DNA of 64,000 bases from Thermoanaerobaculia bacterium (GTDB taxonomy: Bacteria; Acidobacteriota; Thermoanaerobaculia; Multivoradales; J023), in contig JAUIJL010000004.1 in assembly GCA_030431255.1 (NCBI GenBank), forward strand, positions 124,001 to 188,000, written 5' to 3'. The translations under genes and the position numbers were made by a program. Below the pieces are notes generated by a model. The model did not search any database and was not told where the DNA came from. It worked only from the letters and a program-made list of their open reading frames with translations. Every line of letters begins with the position of its first letter. Position 1 is the first letter of the stretch. Below are positions 27,406-37,600 of the stretch, piece by piece.

Positions 27406-28520
27406 ATCTCGGCCTCCGGAGTTGGTGGGTCGGCGGGCTCGGTCGACTCGTCCTCGTTCTCCTCCGGATCTTCAAATCGCGGAGTATTTTTCAGCAGAGA
27501 GCCTATTTCAGCCAGCAGGGGGTCCAAGCCCTGGTGGGCGACCGAGCTGATTTCGAAATACTTCAGCCCCCTCTCCGCCGCCGCGGTCTTCAGGGCGATC
27601 CGACGCTCCTCGACGCCGGCGTCCGCCTTGGAGCCCACCAGGATCCGCTGACGGTTCAGAAGCTCGGGATCAAAGGTCCGCAGCTCGTCCTCGATCGCGG
27701 CCAGCTCTTCGTCGGCCCCCGCCACCTCGGGAGCACCCTCGGCGCCCACGTCCACATAAGCTCCCTCTCCGCCGCTCAGATCCACCAAATGCACGAGCAC
27801 CCGGCAGCGCTCCACATGGCGAAGGAATTGATGGCCCAGACCCGCGCCGGCGGAGGCGCCCGCGATCAGACCCGGAAGATCGGCGATGACGAAGGGATCC
27901 TCGATCGGCCCCCGGGCCACCACACCCAGCTGCGGCACCAAAGTGGTGAAGGGATAGTCGGCGATTTTCGGACGGGCGGCCGACACGGTGCTGATGAGAG
28001 TGGACTTGCCGGCGTTGGGCAAACCCACCAATCCGACGTCCGCCAACAGCTTGAGCTCCAGCCGCAGCTTCTTCTCCTCGCCCTCCCGGCCGTCCTCCGC
28101 ATAGCGCGGAGCCCGACGTGTGGAGGTCTTGAACCGTGCGTTGCCCTTGCCGCCACGACCGCCTTTGGCCACCAACAGACGGTCACCGTCCTTGAGCAGC
28201 TCGCCCAGAATCTCATCGGAAGACGTGTCGAAGATCACCGTGCCCAACGGCACCATGATCTCCAAATCCACTCCGCTCCGACCGGTGCAGTCCGAGCCTT
28301 CGCCGTGACGCCCTTTTTCCGCCACCCGGCGCGGGCTGTGGCGAAATTCGTAGAGGGTATTGAGATTCTGATCGCCGACCAGGATCACCGATCCGCCGTC
28401 GCCGCCATCGCCGCCGGAGGGTCCGCCACGGGGAACGAATTTCTCGCGCCGGAAGGCGATGCAACCGTTGCCGCCCTTGCCGGCCACGACCTCGATCACC
28501 GCTTCGTCGATAAAAGCCAT
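27402..28520 (-). CDS. obgE: Obg family ribosome-associated GTPase
   Basis: A 372-residue GTPase acting in 50S maturation and the stringent response. The N-terminal glycine-rich Obg fold (about 1-158) starts MAFIDEAVIEVVAGKGGNGC and has the GGRGGKGNARF turns. The G domain has G1 GLPNAGKSTL, G2/G3 YPFTTLVPQLG and DLPGLIAGAS, and G4 in LVGSKAD (NKxD reads SKAD). The C-terminal tail is short and acidic. The G4 Asn-to-Ser change is seen in the text directly and is worth noting. It lies downstream of rplU and rpmA, the classic order, with a 159-base hairpin-bearing gap after rpmA. Confidence 0.96.
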   Translation of the reverse strand: MAFIDEAVIEVVAGKGGNGCIAFRREKFVPRGGPSGGDGGDGGSVILVGDQNLNTLYEFRHSPRRVAEKGRHGEGSDCTGRSGVDLEIMVPLGTVIFDTSSDEILGELLKDGDRLLVAKGGRGGKGNARFKTSTRRAPRYAEDGREGEEKKLRLELKLLADVGLVGLPNAGKSTLISTVSAARPKIADYPFTTLVPQLGVVARGPIEDPFVIADLPGLIAGASAGAGLGHQFLRHVERCRVLVHLVDLSGGEGAYVDVGAEGAPEVAGADEELAAIEDELRTFDPELLNRQRILVGSKADAGVEERRIALKTAAAERGLKYFEISSVAHQGLDPLLAEIGSLLKNTPRFEDPEENEDESTEPADPPTPEAEM

Positions 28521-28582
28521 CTCTGCTCCCTGTGCTGTCGCGATGTGGACAAATCGCGAGCCGACCTCAGCCTACAGCAAGA

Positions 28583-28609
28583 CACCCCCGCAGGAGTCCC
28601 GCGGGGGTG
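28583..28609 (-). terminator. Hairpin in the rpmA-obgE spacer
   Basis: CACCCCCGC at 28583-28591 pairs over nine bases with GCGGGGGTG at 28601-28609, with a nine-base loop. Read on the minus strand it lies after rpmA and ahead of obgE. The following bases (TCTTGCTGT) are not a clean U-run, so it may be an attenuator or an RNA processing/stability structure that lowers obgE expression relative to the ribosomal proteins. Confidence 0.5.
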
Positions 28610-28620
28610 AAGAGCTCGGC

Positions 28621-28642
28621 TCGGCGTCGAATTCGACGCCGA
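28621..28642. repeat. Perfect 22-base palindrome in the rpmA-obgE spacer
   Basis: The sequence TCGGCGTCGAA/TTCGACGCCGA is a perfect inverted repeat of 22 bases with no spacer. It lies 37 bases after the rpmA stop on the minus strand, upstream of the 28583-28609 hairpin. As DNA it could be a repressor site; as RNA it would form a stem with a small loop. I cannot choose between these. Confidence 0.6.
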
Positions 28643-28679
28643 CTGAATTTTCAGACCGTTTGCCGACTCAGGCGAAGGC

Positions 28680-28940
28680 TTATTCGGCGGCGGGCATCAC
28701 ATGGACGAATTTGCCCATGCGGCCACGATGTTGGAATTCGACCACACCGTCGATCAAAGCGAAGAGGGTGTCGTCCTTGCCCAAGCCCACGTTTTTGCCC
28801 GGCTTGAATTTGGTGCCCCGCTGACGGACCAAAATGGTGCCACCGGTGACGGATTGACCGCCGAATCGCTTCACGCCGAGAAATTGCGGATTGGAATCGC
28901 GGCCGTTACGGCTGGAACCCTGACCTTTCTTATGAGCCAT
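28680..28940 (-). CDS. rpmA: 50S ribosomal protein L27
   Basis: An 86-residue L27, full length for the family. It starts [20 protein letters not shown], then has the [20 protein letters not shown] segment near the peptidyl-transferase centre and a VEFQHRGR-like end. There is no N-terminal cleavage extension of the Firmicutes type. It lies 28 bases after rplU. Confidence 0.98.
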   Translation of the reverse strand: MAHKKGQGSSRNGRDSNPQFLGVKRFGGQSVTGGTILVRQRGTKFKPGKNVGLGKDDTLFALIDGVVEFQHRGRMGKFVHVMPAAE

Positions 28941-28968
28941 CTCGTGTCTCCTTATTCGTCCGTCGGGC

Positions 28969-29286
28969 TCAGACAGTAATGCCCTGGATGCGGACCCGGT
29001 GGAGGTCCTGACGGTGGCCGTTCTTGCGCCGATACTGCTTGCGGCGTTTGAATTTGAAAACGATCACTTTCGGGCCGCGAACCTCGTTCACCAGCTCCGC
29101 GTTGACGCTCGCGCCTTCGACCACGGGTTGGCCGACTTTGATGTCGTCGCCGTCACCCACCAGAAGCACGCGATCGAAAACAATCTCTTTTTGCTCGCCC
29201 GACACACCCGAGATGCGCTCGACATCGAGGATGTCACCTTCTTGTACCCGGTATTGTTTGCCACCGGTCTCAATCACTGCATACAT
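28969..29286 (-). CDS. rplU: 50S ribosomal protein L21
   Basis: A 105-residue L21 beginning [20 protein letters not shown] and ending with the basic [22 protein letters not shown] tail, typical of bacterial L21 in length and sequence. AAGGAG lies before the ATG. It is the promoter-proximal gene of rplU-rpmA-obgE-nadD-rsfS. Confidence 0.98.
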   Translation of the reverse strand: MYAVIETGGKQYRVQEGDILDVERISGVSGEQKEIVFDRVLLVGDGDDIKVGQPVVEGASVNAELVNEVRGPKVIVFKFKRRKQYRRKNGHRQDLHRVRIQGITV

Positions 29287-29641
29287 CGCTTTGGTCTCCT
29301 TGAAAGGATGCTCTTAAACAGCCGTCGACGCAGCGACGTCCGCGTCCGACTGTTCGATAAATTTGGAAGCTGCCTATCGGGGCCGAGGATTCCGCGTCCG
29401 GATTTTTGAGGTACGAAGGGCGGCGTGCCGCGTGGCAGGGTCGGTGAAGGTACCACGAAGCCCCTCGATCGTCAACGACAGACTCAACCCAACTCCACGA
29501 CCGACATCCAAATCCCCAACGCGGTCGAAGAGCCCTCTGGACGGCCGAATGCGCGCCCCGCCAACTTCGTGCTGATGACAGCGTATACTTTAGCTCTCAT
29601 CAGACCTCGGACCACGAATCCTCTGCCGAGCGACTCCTATT
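29287..29641. other. Divergent intergenic region, rplU leader and cobalamin-protein promoter
   Basis: This 355-base gap separates divergent transcription units. Its left part is the untranslated leader of rplU with AAGGAG just before the ATG. Its right part should hold the promoter of the cobalamin-binding gene. TATACT at 29584-29589 is a good -10 candidate, but I find no convincing -35 box, and no Shine-Dalgarno better than a weak GAGCGA near 29628. No ORF is supported here. Confidence 0.5.
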
Positions 29642-30712
29642 ATGAGCTCATCGAACATCTTTACCGCCCGCCTGCTGGAAGCCAGCTCCTCCGCGTATGC
29701 CGGCGCAGCAGCCGGCCTGCTCCTTGAAAACCAGCCGGATTTGGCAGAGCGTTATGCTCCCAACGCCTTCAAGATGTGGAAAGCGCATCTCGAGCAAAGG
29801 GTTCTGGAGCTGATCGCAGCCCTCGATACCGAAGAGCCACGGCTCTTCTCGTCGCGCATCCGCTGGGAGCGTCGGGCGTTCGCCGCCCGGGAGCTGAACG
29901 AGCCGGATCTCAGATCCGCCCTGGACTGCCTGCGCCGGGTCTTGGAAGAGGAGCTGCCGGCACTGGCCCGCGAGCCGGCGATCCGCTTTCTCGATCCCGC
30001 GCTTCAAGCCCTCGACGAGGTCCTCCAGGACGAGCCCGCTCTCGACCCGTCCAACCCTATCCATCGTCATGCCCTCGAATATATTGAAACCACCCTACGA
30101 GGCGAGGGAACGGAAGGCATCAAGCAGCTCAAAGCCGCCATTGTCCAAGGTGGTCTGGAGATCCCCGAGGCCTACAGCGTCCTGCTCACCGCCCAGCGAG
30201 AGGTGGGCCGTATGTGGCATCTGGGCCAGCTCGATGTCTCCGAAGAGCACCTGGTCACCGCCAACACCCAACGGGCGACGTCCGCCGTCGCCGAGCTCGC
30301 CCCCAAACAGCCCTCCAACGGCAAAACCGCGCTGGTGGCCGCAGTCGCCGACAACAACCACAGCCTCGCCGTCCGGGTGCTCGCTGACCTCTTCGAAATC
30401 GCTGGATGGCGCTCCATTTGCCTAGGTCCCGACGTGCCTCCCGCCGACATCGCTACCGCCACGAAGCATTTTGAGGTCGATCTGGTGGCCCTTTCCGTAG
30501 CCTTGCCCACCCAGCTGGCATCCGCCCGCAGATCCATCGAGGCTGTTCGATCCCATTCCGAGGAGCGCACCAAGATCATGGTCGGTGGCGGCGCGTTCGT
30601 CGACGCCCCCGACCTTTGGAGAACCTTGGGAGCGGACGGTTTCGTGGCGAGTGTGGAAGATGCGGTCGCGCTCGGCGGTCAGTTGATCGGCCTAGAAAAT
30701 TCAGCCGCCTAA
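29642..30712 (+). CDS. Cobalamin-binding photosensor-like protein without DNA-binding domain (CarH/AerR-like)
   Basis: A 356-residue soluble protein. Residues about 1-130 form an unfamiliar helical N-terminus. A four-helix B12 cap follows (about 135-220) with W192 and, after exactly nine residues, E202-H203, the W-x9-EH signature of light-sensing CarH-type proteins that hold 5'-deoxyadenosylcobalamin. The Rossmann-type B12 domain (about 225-350) has the lower-ligand candidate H240 in NNHSLA, where most relatives read DxHxxG or ExHxxG, and GPDVPPADI, VGGGAFV. There is no MerR helix-turn-helix, so it cannot repress DNA like CarH; the stand-alone antirepressor AerR is the closer analogue. The start at 29642 is the first in-frame ATG. 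A flavin amine oxidase gene follows by 57 bases. Confidence 0.8.
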   Translation: MSSSNIFTARLLEASSSAYAGAAAGLLLENQPDLAERYAPNAFKMWKAHLEQRVLELIAALDTEEPRLFSSRIRWERRAFAARELNEPDLRSALDCLRRVLEEELPALAREPAIRFLDPALQALDEVLQDEPALDPSNPIHRHALEYIETTLRGEGTEGIKQLKAAIVQGGLEIPEAYSVLLTAQREVGRMWHLGQLDVSEEHLVTANTQRATSAVAELAPKQPSNGKTALVAAVADNNHSLAVRVLADLFEIAGWRSICLGPDVPPADIATATKHFEVDLVALSVALPTQLASARRSIEAVRSHSEERTKIMVGGGAFVDAPDLWRTLGADGFVASVEDAVALGGQLIGLENSAA

Positions 30713-30769
30713 CTTCCATCTTCTCGGCCCGGTCGCTACCTACTCTTATCTTCTCGGCAGCCCGGGTCC

Positions 30770-32104
30770 ATGATCGCCATGACTTACGATCCGATAGACC
30801 GCGCAGATCCCGATACAGATCGTCAGGTCGGCAAAGTCGTGGTCGTGGGTGCCGGAATGGCCGGGCTGGCCGCCGCCGCGGAGCTTCGCCACCACGGCGT
30901 CGAGGTCCGAGTCTTAGAAGCTCGCCACAGAATCGGCGGGCGGATCTGGACCTCCAACCTGTGGCCCGATGTTCCTGTCGACCTCGGGGCCTGTTGGATT
31001 CACGGCGCCGACGGCAATCCCTTGACCGATCTCGCCCAGGATCTCGGTGCGCCCCACATGGTCACCAGCTACGACAATCGAATTTTCTTCGACGTCGACG
31101 GTCGGCCTCTTTCGCCAGCGGGTGAGCACCTCATGGACGAGGTGGAGGAGCACCTGGAAAAGCTCGCGGCCGAGCCCATCGACTGCGGCCCCGGAAGCTC
31201 CATGCTGGACGCCTTGCATCTGAAGTGGAACCCGGACCTGCTCCCCGATGATCGGCGACGCTGGCTACTGGCGGCGGCCAACGATACCGAGCACCTCTAC
31301 GGCGCCGATCTCGGGGACCTGGATAGCCAGACGGGATTCGATAGCGACGACGCGGTCTCAGGCCCCGACCTCTTTCTGCCCAGCGGCTACGGCGCCCTGA
31401 TCGACGGCTTGGCCACAGGCCTGAGCATCACCACGGACTGCACGGTTCAAACCGTTCGAGTCTCGAGCACCCGAGTGATTCTAGAAACCACCCAGGGGGA
31501 GATCGAGGCCGACCGAGTCCTCATCACCCTTCCTCTCGGGGTCTTACAATCCGAGCAAGTGACCTTCGACCCTCCCCTGCCCGAGCGCAAAGTCGAGGCC
31601 ATTCAACGGCTGGGCTCGGGTCTGCTCAACAAATGCTGTCTTCGTTTTCCCGACGTCTTTTGGCACGAAGGCTACGAGCTGATCGGCCACGTCGACGACC
31701 GACCCGGTCGCTGGCTCGAATTTCTCAACCTCTACGCCTACACGGAACAGCCCGTCCTGATCGCCCTCAACGGAGGCAGCTTCGCCCGTGAGCTCGAAAG
31801 CTGGAGCGACCCCGACACCGTCGACGGTGCCATGGAAGTTCTCAAAGGCATCTACGGCAACGCCATTCCCCTACCGGAAAGCGTGCAAATCAGCCGTTGG
31901 GCCGCCGACCCGTTCGCCCTCGGCGCCTACTCCTACAACGCCGTGGGTAGCGGCCCCGCAGATCGACGAGCCTTGGCTGAGCCCGCCTTCAACCGCCTCT
32001 TTTTCGCCGGCGAGGCCACCATGGCGAGCGGTTACCAAACCGTGCACGGAGCCCTGAAGTCGGGGTTCAGGGAAGCTCGGAGATTGCTGGAAGGGACCAC
32101 GTAA
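30770..32104 (+). CDS. FAD-dependent amine oxidase (flavin monoamine oxidase family)
   Basis: A 444-residue flavoenzyme. The dinucleotide-binding fold VVVVGAGMAGLAAAAELRHHG with E at the end of the second strand (VLEARHRIGGRIWT) opens the protein. The GACWIHGADGNPLTDL segment and the C-terminal FAD loop LFFAGEATMASGYQTVHGAL are typical of polyamine oxidase/LSD1-like amine oxidases. It should oxidise a primary or secondary amine using O2; the substrate is unknown. The start may be 30770 or the ATG at 30779. It sits 57 bases after the cobalamin photosensor-like gene on the same strand, so expression of both together is likely. Confidence 0.9.
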   Translation: MIAMTYDPIDRADPDTDRQVGKVVVVGAGMAGLAAAAELRHHGVEVRVLEARHRIGGRIWTSNLWPDVPVDLGACWIHGADGNPLTDLAQDLGAPHMVTSYDNRIFFDVDGRPLSPAGEHLMDEVEEHLEKLAAEPIDCGPGSSMLDALHLKWNPDLLPDDRRRWLLAAANDTEHLYGADLGDLDSQTGFDSDDAVSGPDLFLPSGYGALIDGLATGLSITTDCTVQTVRVSSTRVILETTQGEIEADRVLITLPLGVLQSEQVTFDPPLPERKVEAIQRLGSGLLNKCCLRFPDVFWHEGYELIGHVDDRPGRWLEFLNLYAYTEQPVLIALNGGSFARELESWSDPDTVDGAMEVLKGIYGNAIPLPESVQISRWAADPFALGAYSYNAVGSGPADRRALAEPAFNRLFFAGEATMASGYQTVHGALKSGFREARRLLEGTT

Positions 32105-32245
32105 ATTCGTAGTGAGTGATATTTCTCACAGCTTCTCCCAGCCGTAACCCGCGGATTCAAAGAAAACCGGCACACCTCCCCCCACCCAGAGTTTGGCCGC
32201 GAGCATTCCAATTTGTGAGGCCACCGACGAAGGACGATCAGCACG

Positions 32246-33241
32246 TCACCCGGGCTGGAGAAGCTCCGGAGCAGGAGTCTTCAGTGAGGATCCAGCCATC
32301 GACCAAATCGGCTCGATGAAGGAGCGGGCGGGCGGAAAGGTGTTCTCCGGGAAGTCGACCGTAAGATCGCCGCTCTTCAAGCGTTCAGCCGCATCGCGGT
32401 ACGCCGCAAGGATGAAAGACAACGCCTCACGCATCTCGTGCCACGCTCTTCGGGTGAAGGCATGGAAGAGGGGCTTGGGTGTCGACTCTGATTTCGAGGC
32501 TCGCGCTTCCTCGGGCCGATCGTGAGGGTCCGCGTTGAGGACGGCCTCCGCCCCGAGTGGGAAGGTACCCTCCGCCCGATGCCGCACAGCCGTGTCTTCT
32601 TCGATCTTTCGCACCAGCTCCAACGCCATGGACCGCTGTTGCTCACGGCTGAGGTGTGGATGGCAAGGCAAGGGTTTTAGCTCGAGGCTCAAATGCTCCG
32701 TGAAGTCGTCCAAGGTGACGTCCTCCCCACGATCCAGGGCTCGACAGTAGGCGGTGCGATCAATCCAAATGCCCCGCAAGGGCTCGCCGGTAATTAGGGC
32801 TTCGGCGAAGGGCACGCCGGGCCAGTCGAGCGGGGAATGCACGAGATTTTCCTTGGCTCCGTGGCTCAAACAGTACGCGAGCCGAGCGGCCTGAGCCTCG
32901 GCTTCGTCGGAGAGCTGGGTGCAACGGTAGCGTTTGGGGAAAGTCGGATCTTCCCAATCGTAGAGCTTTCCGCTCTCGATAGAGAGCTTGCGGGTGAAGT
33001 CCCGCATGAATCCGGCTTGGTCTCTGACGGTTCGGCAGCTGAGCAGGAGGTGAAAATGTCCGCTCATGAAAGCGCCGCCGTGGATGTCGACGGCGTGTCG
33101 TTGTTGGGCTTTCGCCAAGGCGCCGACGATGAGGGCATTCATAGTCGGCCCGGGTTTGATGAGGTAGCGTCTTTGGATGGTTCGATTGACGATTTCGACC
33201 AAAGCACCGGGTCGGGTGTGGATACGAGGTTGTCTAGGCAT
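32246..33241 (-). mobile_element. RayT/TnpA_REP-like Y1 transposase gene
   Basis: A 331-residue protein of the IS200/IS605-related REP-associated tyrosine transposase group. It begins MPRQPRIHTRPGALVEIVNR, has the HUH metal motif in GHFHLLLS (H62, H64), and a C-terminal extension of about 150 residues. I see no terminal inverted repeats or target duplication, as expected for domesticated RayT genes, which act on extragenic palindromes elsewhere. The broken sigma-54 gene lies directly upstream. Hairpin repeats of the expected type lie at 40066-40187. Coding appears intact. Confidence 0.75.
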
Positions 33242-33357
33242 TCAAGCTCTCCATTGTGAATTGCGCGCACGGGTGTTCGCGGCGCTCTTTCACTAGAGCT
33301 TGGACGTAGAAACTCTCTCGAATTCTGCACGAATTCGAAAATTGTTGAGAAAACTTT

Positions 33358-34086
33358 CTACTGAAAAGGTGCCATGTAATTCATCCTGGTGGTGAACGCA
33401 CCCTTGACGCTACCGAAGAGCTCGGCGGCAGCCAGGGACGGCGGCAGGGCCCCGAGATTCACGGCAACGAAAGGGCCTCCGACCCGCCTCCCTCGGCGGT
33501 GTAAGGCCCGGGCTGCCAGCTCTTTTCCGGTTCCCGATTCTCCGCGCAAGAGCACCGGCACCTCAAGGTCGGCGACTCGCTCAATGGACGCACGAACCTG
33601 CGCCATAGAGCCGCTTTCGCCGACCATCTCGTCGTCGGAGTCATCGTTGCGGGCAAGCTCCGGCTAAGGCAGATAGTGGAGAACCAAGACCAGGCGATCC
33701 GCGAGCTCCACCGCCACACCCGCCCTGACCGCTTCGGCTGAAAGTCGATGGGGCGCGCTGACGACGTCTTCTCCAACCCTAATAGAGATGGGGCAATCCG
33801 CAGGGTCGAGAAGCACGGCGCCACCTCCACTCGGTTTAAGCCACAGGGGCTTCCGACTGAGAAAAGCATCTTCCAGAGCCCGGCCCCAGGGAGCCCTGGG
33901 CTGAGCGAAATCGGGTTGGACCCGCGAAATTCCCACAGCATCGCCCCGTTCGAGCTGAGAAAGGAACGCCCTCTCACCGATCCGCCGAAGGTCGAGGTGG
34001 CAAGCGATCGTCAGCGACATCAACTCGAGATTCTCAGCTGAGCCGGGATCCTTATTCGGTTTTCTCGTGGTGCTGTCCCAATTCAT
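33358..34086 (-). pseudogene. Broken sigma-54-dependent activator
   Basis: Two in-frame segments of one former gene. The first (34086-33667) encodes an N-terminal FHA-like sensory domain from MNWDSTTRKPNK to VLVLHYLP. It stops at TAG (33664-33666). The same frame then resumes PELARNDDSDDEMVGES and encodes the start of an AAA+ domain with Walker A GESGTGKE, but ends abruptly at GAFTTRMNY, inside the sigma-54 contact loop. Most of the AAA+ domain and the HTH are lost. The break lies about 120 bases from the RayT-like gene, which suggests loss during insertion or rearrangement. The TAG alone could be read through, but the truncation makes function unlikely. Confidence 0.8.
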
Positions 34087-34117
34087 GGGCTCATCTTCTT
34101 CGATGAGCGATGGGGGC

Positions 34118-34627
34118 TCAACCCTCCCAAACCGTGCGCTCCAAACGATGTACCAGGCAGTCGTCTTCGTCGAATAGGCGACGTTCAATGGGCACGAAGC
34201 CCAATCGCTGGTAAAAACGATGGGCCCGAGTATTGCTCGCCAGTGGATCGATCAGGATGGCGGTCACCTCCGGGGGCTCGAAACAGCGCTCGATAGCCAG
34301 GGTCATCATGCGGGTGCCGTAACCGCGACCCAAATCCTCGGCTGGTCCGATCCAGATGTCGATGGCGCGCAGATTGTCCTCCACCTCACCCCAATACTGA
34401 CCCGGGTCGCCCGCCGGGTCCATGATCTGAACGAAACCAATGGGGCGACCGTCGAGCTCGGCGATCAGCTGCTCACGCCACGCCGGCCGCTGATGCAGCT
34501 CTATTTCCCATTGCCAATCGCTGTCCGGATCCGACGCGACCACGTGGGGTTGCTCGTCCCAATAGCGCAGGAGCTCAGCGTCAACGGGTCGAGCGAGTCG
34601 AAATCGTAGGTCTGCGTGGCCGGGCAT
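34118..34627 (-). CDS. GNAT acetyltransferase, AAC(6')-like fold
   Basis: A 169-residue acetyl-CoA-dependent N-acetyltransferase. The acetyl-CoA loop appears as EDLGRGYGTRMMTLAIERCF, and NTRAHRFYQRLGFVPIERR is the usual late motif. The overall pattern (YWDEQPHVV, WIGPAEDLGRGYG) is like the AAC(6')-I group, but this does not establish aminoglycoside activity. It lies 31 bases downstream of the Calx-beta autotransporter gene on the same strand. It is probably cytosolic. Confidence 0.85.
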   Translation of the reverse strand: MPGHADLRFRLARPVDAELLRYWDEQPHVVASDPDSDWQWEIELHQRPAWREQLIAELDGRPIGFVQIMDPAGDPGQYWGEVEDNLRAIDIWIGPAEDLGRGYGTRMMTLAIERCFEPPEVTAILIDPLASNTRAHRFYQRLGFVPIERRLFDEDDCLVHRLERTVWEG

Positions 34628-34658
34628 GGCTCAATCCCCCGATAGCGGACGCCAATCC

Positions 34659-37600
34659 TCAGAATTGGAAGCGGAAGCCGCCCGATAGGGTGTAGATATC
34701 GAGGTCGTCGCGTTCGAGATCGGTGTCGTATTGGAAGTAGGTCGCCCAGCCCCGTTGTAGGGTGGCGGTCAGGCCCAGGGCGACGTTCAAATAACTCCGA
34801 TCCGGTCGCTCCGAAGCCAGCCGGAAACGACGCCCCGTAGAATCTTCGGCGAAGCGCGCTCGCACGATCTGTGGGTCGTCCTCGAGCTCCCGCAGGAAGG
34901 CGACCCGCACCAGCGGCTGCACCACGCCCCACGACAAGCTGTAGGGATAGGTGAGCTCCACACCAATTTCGGCCAGCAGCGATTCGAGCTCTTGCTCGTC
35001 GTAGATCAGATTGAGCAGGTCGGCGCCGGTTTCGGTGTAGGAGTCGACCGTCGCTCGTACGTAATTTCCGTTGACGAATCCGCTCAGGTTGAGAGCTTCG
35101 CCCACGCGGAAGTCGTATCCGAAGCCGAGGTGCAGGGACAGCTCATCGCCGTCGGGGGCTCCGGCGGCGACGAAACGATCCCGTCCGTTGAGGCTCGACG
35201 GCAGGTCGATGACCCGCTCGGTCTCCAAATCCGTCTGCCCAAAGGTCACCACGCCGTCGAGGTAGAAGTCCTCGCGGTACCACGAGGTGAACACGGAAAG
35301 CGACAGTCCTTCGGTATCGATGGAGCCGCCGTCTCGACGCCCCCCGAAACCCGCCAAGTCCGTGTCGGACCGGCTGTAACCGATGGACGAGCCGACCACC
35401 CATTGGTCGGACACGCGATAGTCCACGCCCGCGGTCAAACCTTGGGTCGTGAAGTCGTAGCCGGGATCGACGCCTCTCCTGGGAGCGTCACCGAAGGACG
35501 CTCGGCCGTTCATGAAGAATCCCCAGGGCGACTCGGTGGAGTCGTAGGGATCCAGATCCTCGGTGGGATCCTCTTCGTCACCACTGGCCGCGCCACCACG
35601 ACGCCACGGCGATTCGTCGGTCTGCGATGAGGCGGTCTGCGATGTGTTGGCCCGCGCGTCTTCGATCGCTCGGCTCAAGGGCCGCTCGAAGCCTTCATTC
35701 GAAGAGGGTTGGCTTGCGCTCACCACCGCCTGCTGCAACGGACCGAGGGAGATGGAATCCCCCTGGACGGCAAAGGCCAGCTGACCGAAGGCCGAGCCGG
35801 CCGAGCCCCCCCGCAGGGCGCTCAAGCGGGACGTTACATTACGGATCTGCTGGGCGGGTGCCCGCAGGGTGGTTTTTGCCTGGGCTAGGGTGGACCTCGG
35901 GGTCAGCTGATCGACCACATCCCGCTGATCGTCGACATTCGCCAGCCCGTAGACGAAATCACACAGCTCCGAGTAGCGGGAGCTGCCGGCGTCGGCGCAG
36001 GATGCATCCAAGACTCCCGCCACACCGGGCTCGTCGGATCCGTCGCCACCATCGTCGCCGAGATTCTCGCTGAGGTCGCCCCGGACCTCGATCGTGTAGG
36101 TCAGGGGCTCGTCCGAGCCCACCAAACGGGCGACGATTGACGCGTCTCCCGGACGGTTGGCGAACAATACGGTCTGCTCCGCCAAGCCGTCGGCACCGCT
36201 CACGGTCCGACCTTCGTCGGGCAGCCGGGCTTGACCCTCCGCGGACCATCGGACCACCGCTCCCTCCACCGGCTCACCGCCCTCGCCGACCACCCGTGCT
36301 TGGAAAACCTGCTCCGTGCGCACGGTGGCCGTGCGCTCCAGCTCGCCCACGGCTTCCAACGCCATGGGCGTGTCGTCGTCGACGATCGACACGGAAATCT
36401 GGCTCGGGGTGCCCAGGGTCGCGCCGGCCGGATTGCTCAAGACGACCCCGAAAGCCTCGCCGTCTTCACGCACGGCGTCGTTCAGGATCGGTATCTCGAT
36501 CGCTTGGGGACCGCTTTGTCCGTTGGTCCATTGGATCCTCTGGCTGAAGGCCTGGTAATCCTGGCCCGCCGTGGCGGACGCGTCGGCAGTGGACAACAAC
36601 ACGCTGACCACCCCCGTGCTGCCGCCGAAGCGCTCGACCTGGATCACCGCCGGGCCGGCACCTTCCATGGCAGCCTCCGCTGGGATCAGGCGGATCGAGC
36701 CCGCGGAGCCGCCGGGACCGCCGTCGGAGTCGTCGTCGACGATCAATGCTTGAGCGGTAGCGTCGCCGAGCACCGCGCCGTCCGGGGCTGACAAGTCGAC
36801 GAAGAAGGTCTCGTCGTCTTCCGGTCGCAGGTCGCCGATCACCGGCACCTCCAACGTCACCGTGGAGTCGCCGGAATCGAAGTCCAATCGACCGCTGACC
36901 GGCACGTAGTCGTTGTCCGAAGCCAAGGCGGAGCCGTCGCGGGTGGCGAAGTCCACCATGACTCGGGCTTTGGTCTGTTGCTCCAAGCGCAGGGTGAAGA
37001 CCGCGGACCGTTGCCCTTCGTCCCCCTCGACCACCCGGGCGTCCTCGATCGACAACACGGGCGGCTGGTCGTCGTCGATCACGGTCACTCGACCCTCCCC
37101 GTCGCCGAGCTCGGCGCCTTGGGGCTCGGAGAGCACCACGGTGAAGAATTCATCACCCTCCTCCGCGGTATCCCCCAACACGCTGACGGTGATCGTCGTG
37201 CTCGTCTCACCCGGCTGGATGGTCGCAAGGCCGGTGTCGGCTTGATAGTCGACACCCGCCGTGGCCGTGCCGTCGGCGGTGCTGTAGCTGACCTCGACGG
37301 TTCCATCGGCAGGCTGGGAAAGGGTGACGGTCAGCTCCACCTGGGTCGATCCGGAATCTCCTTCCAGCCCGCCGGCGTCGCCGATGCTGATCGTGGGCAA
37401 AGTGGCCACGTCGTCGTCGACGATGGTGCCGTCCCCGAGATCATCGGCCAAGTCGGCCCCCACCGGGTCGAAGAGCCGCACTTGGAAGACCTCGTCCCCC
37501 TCGGATTCGAGGTCGCCGTTCACCTCCACCGAAAGGGTTTGCAGGGTTTGTCCCGGCTGGAAAGTCAACTGACCCTGGGTGCTTTGGTAGTCGCCGCCTT

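Noticed and set aside
32246-34086. Complete insertion sequence
   Set aside because: No inverted repeats or target-site duplication can be seen; a RayT-type gene and an adjacent broken gene explain the data better.
34118-34627. Aminoglycoside resistance gene
   Set aside because: The fold resembles AAC(6')-I, but GNAT enzymes of this shape acetylate many substrates, and the context is not a resistance cassette.
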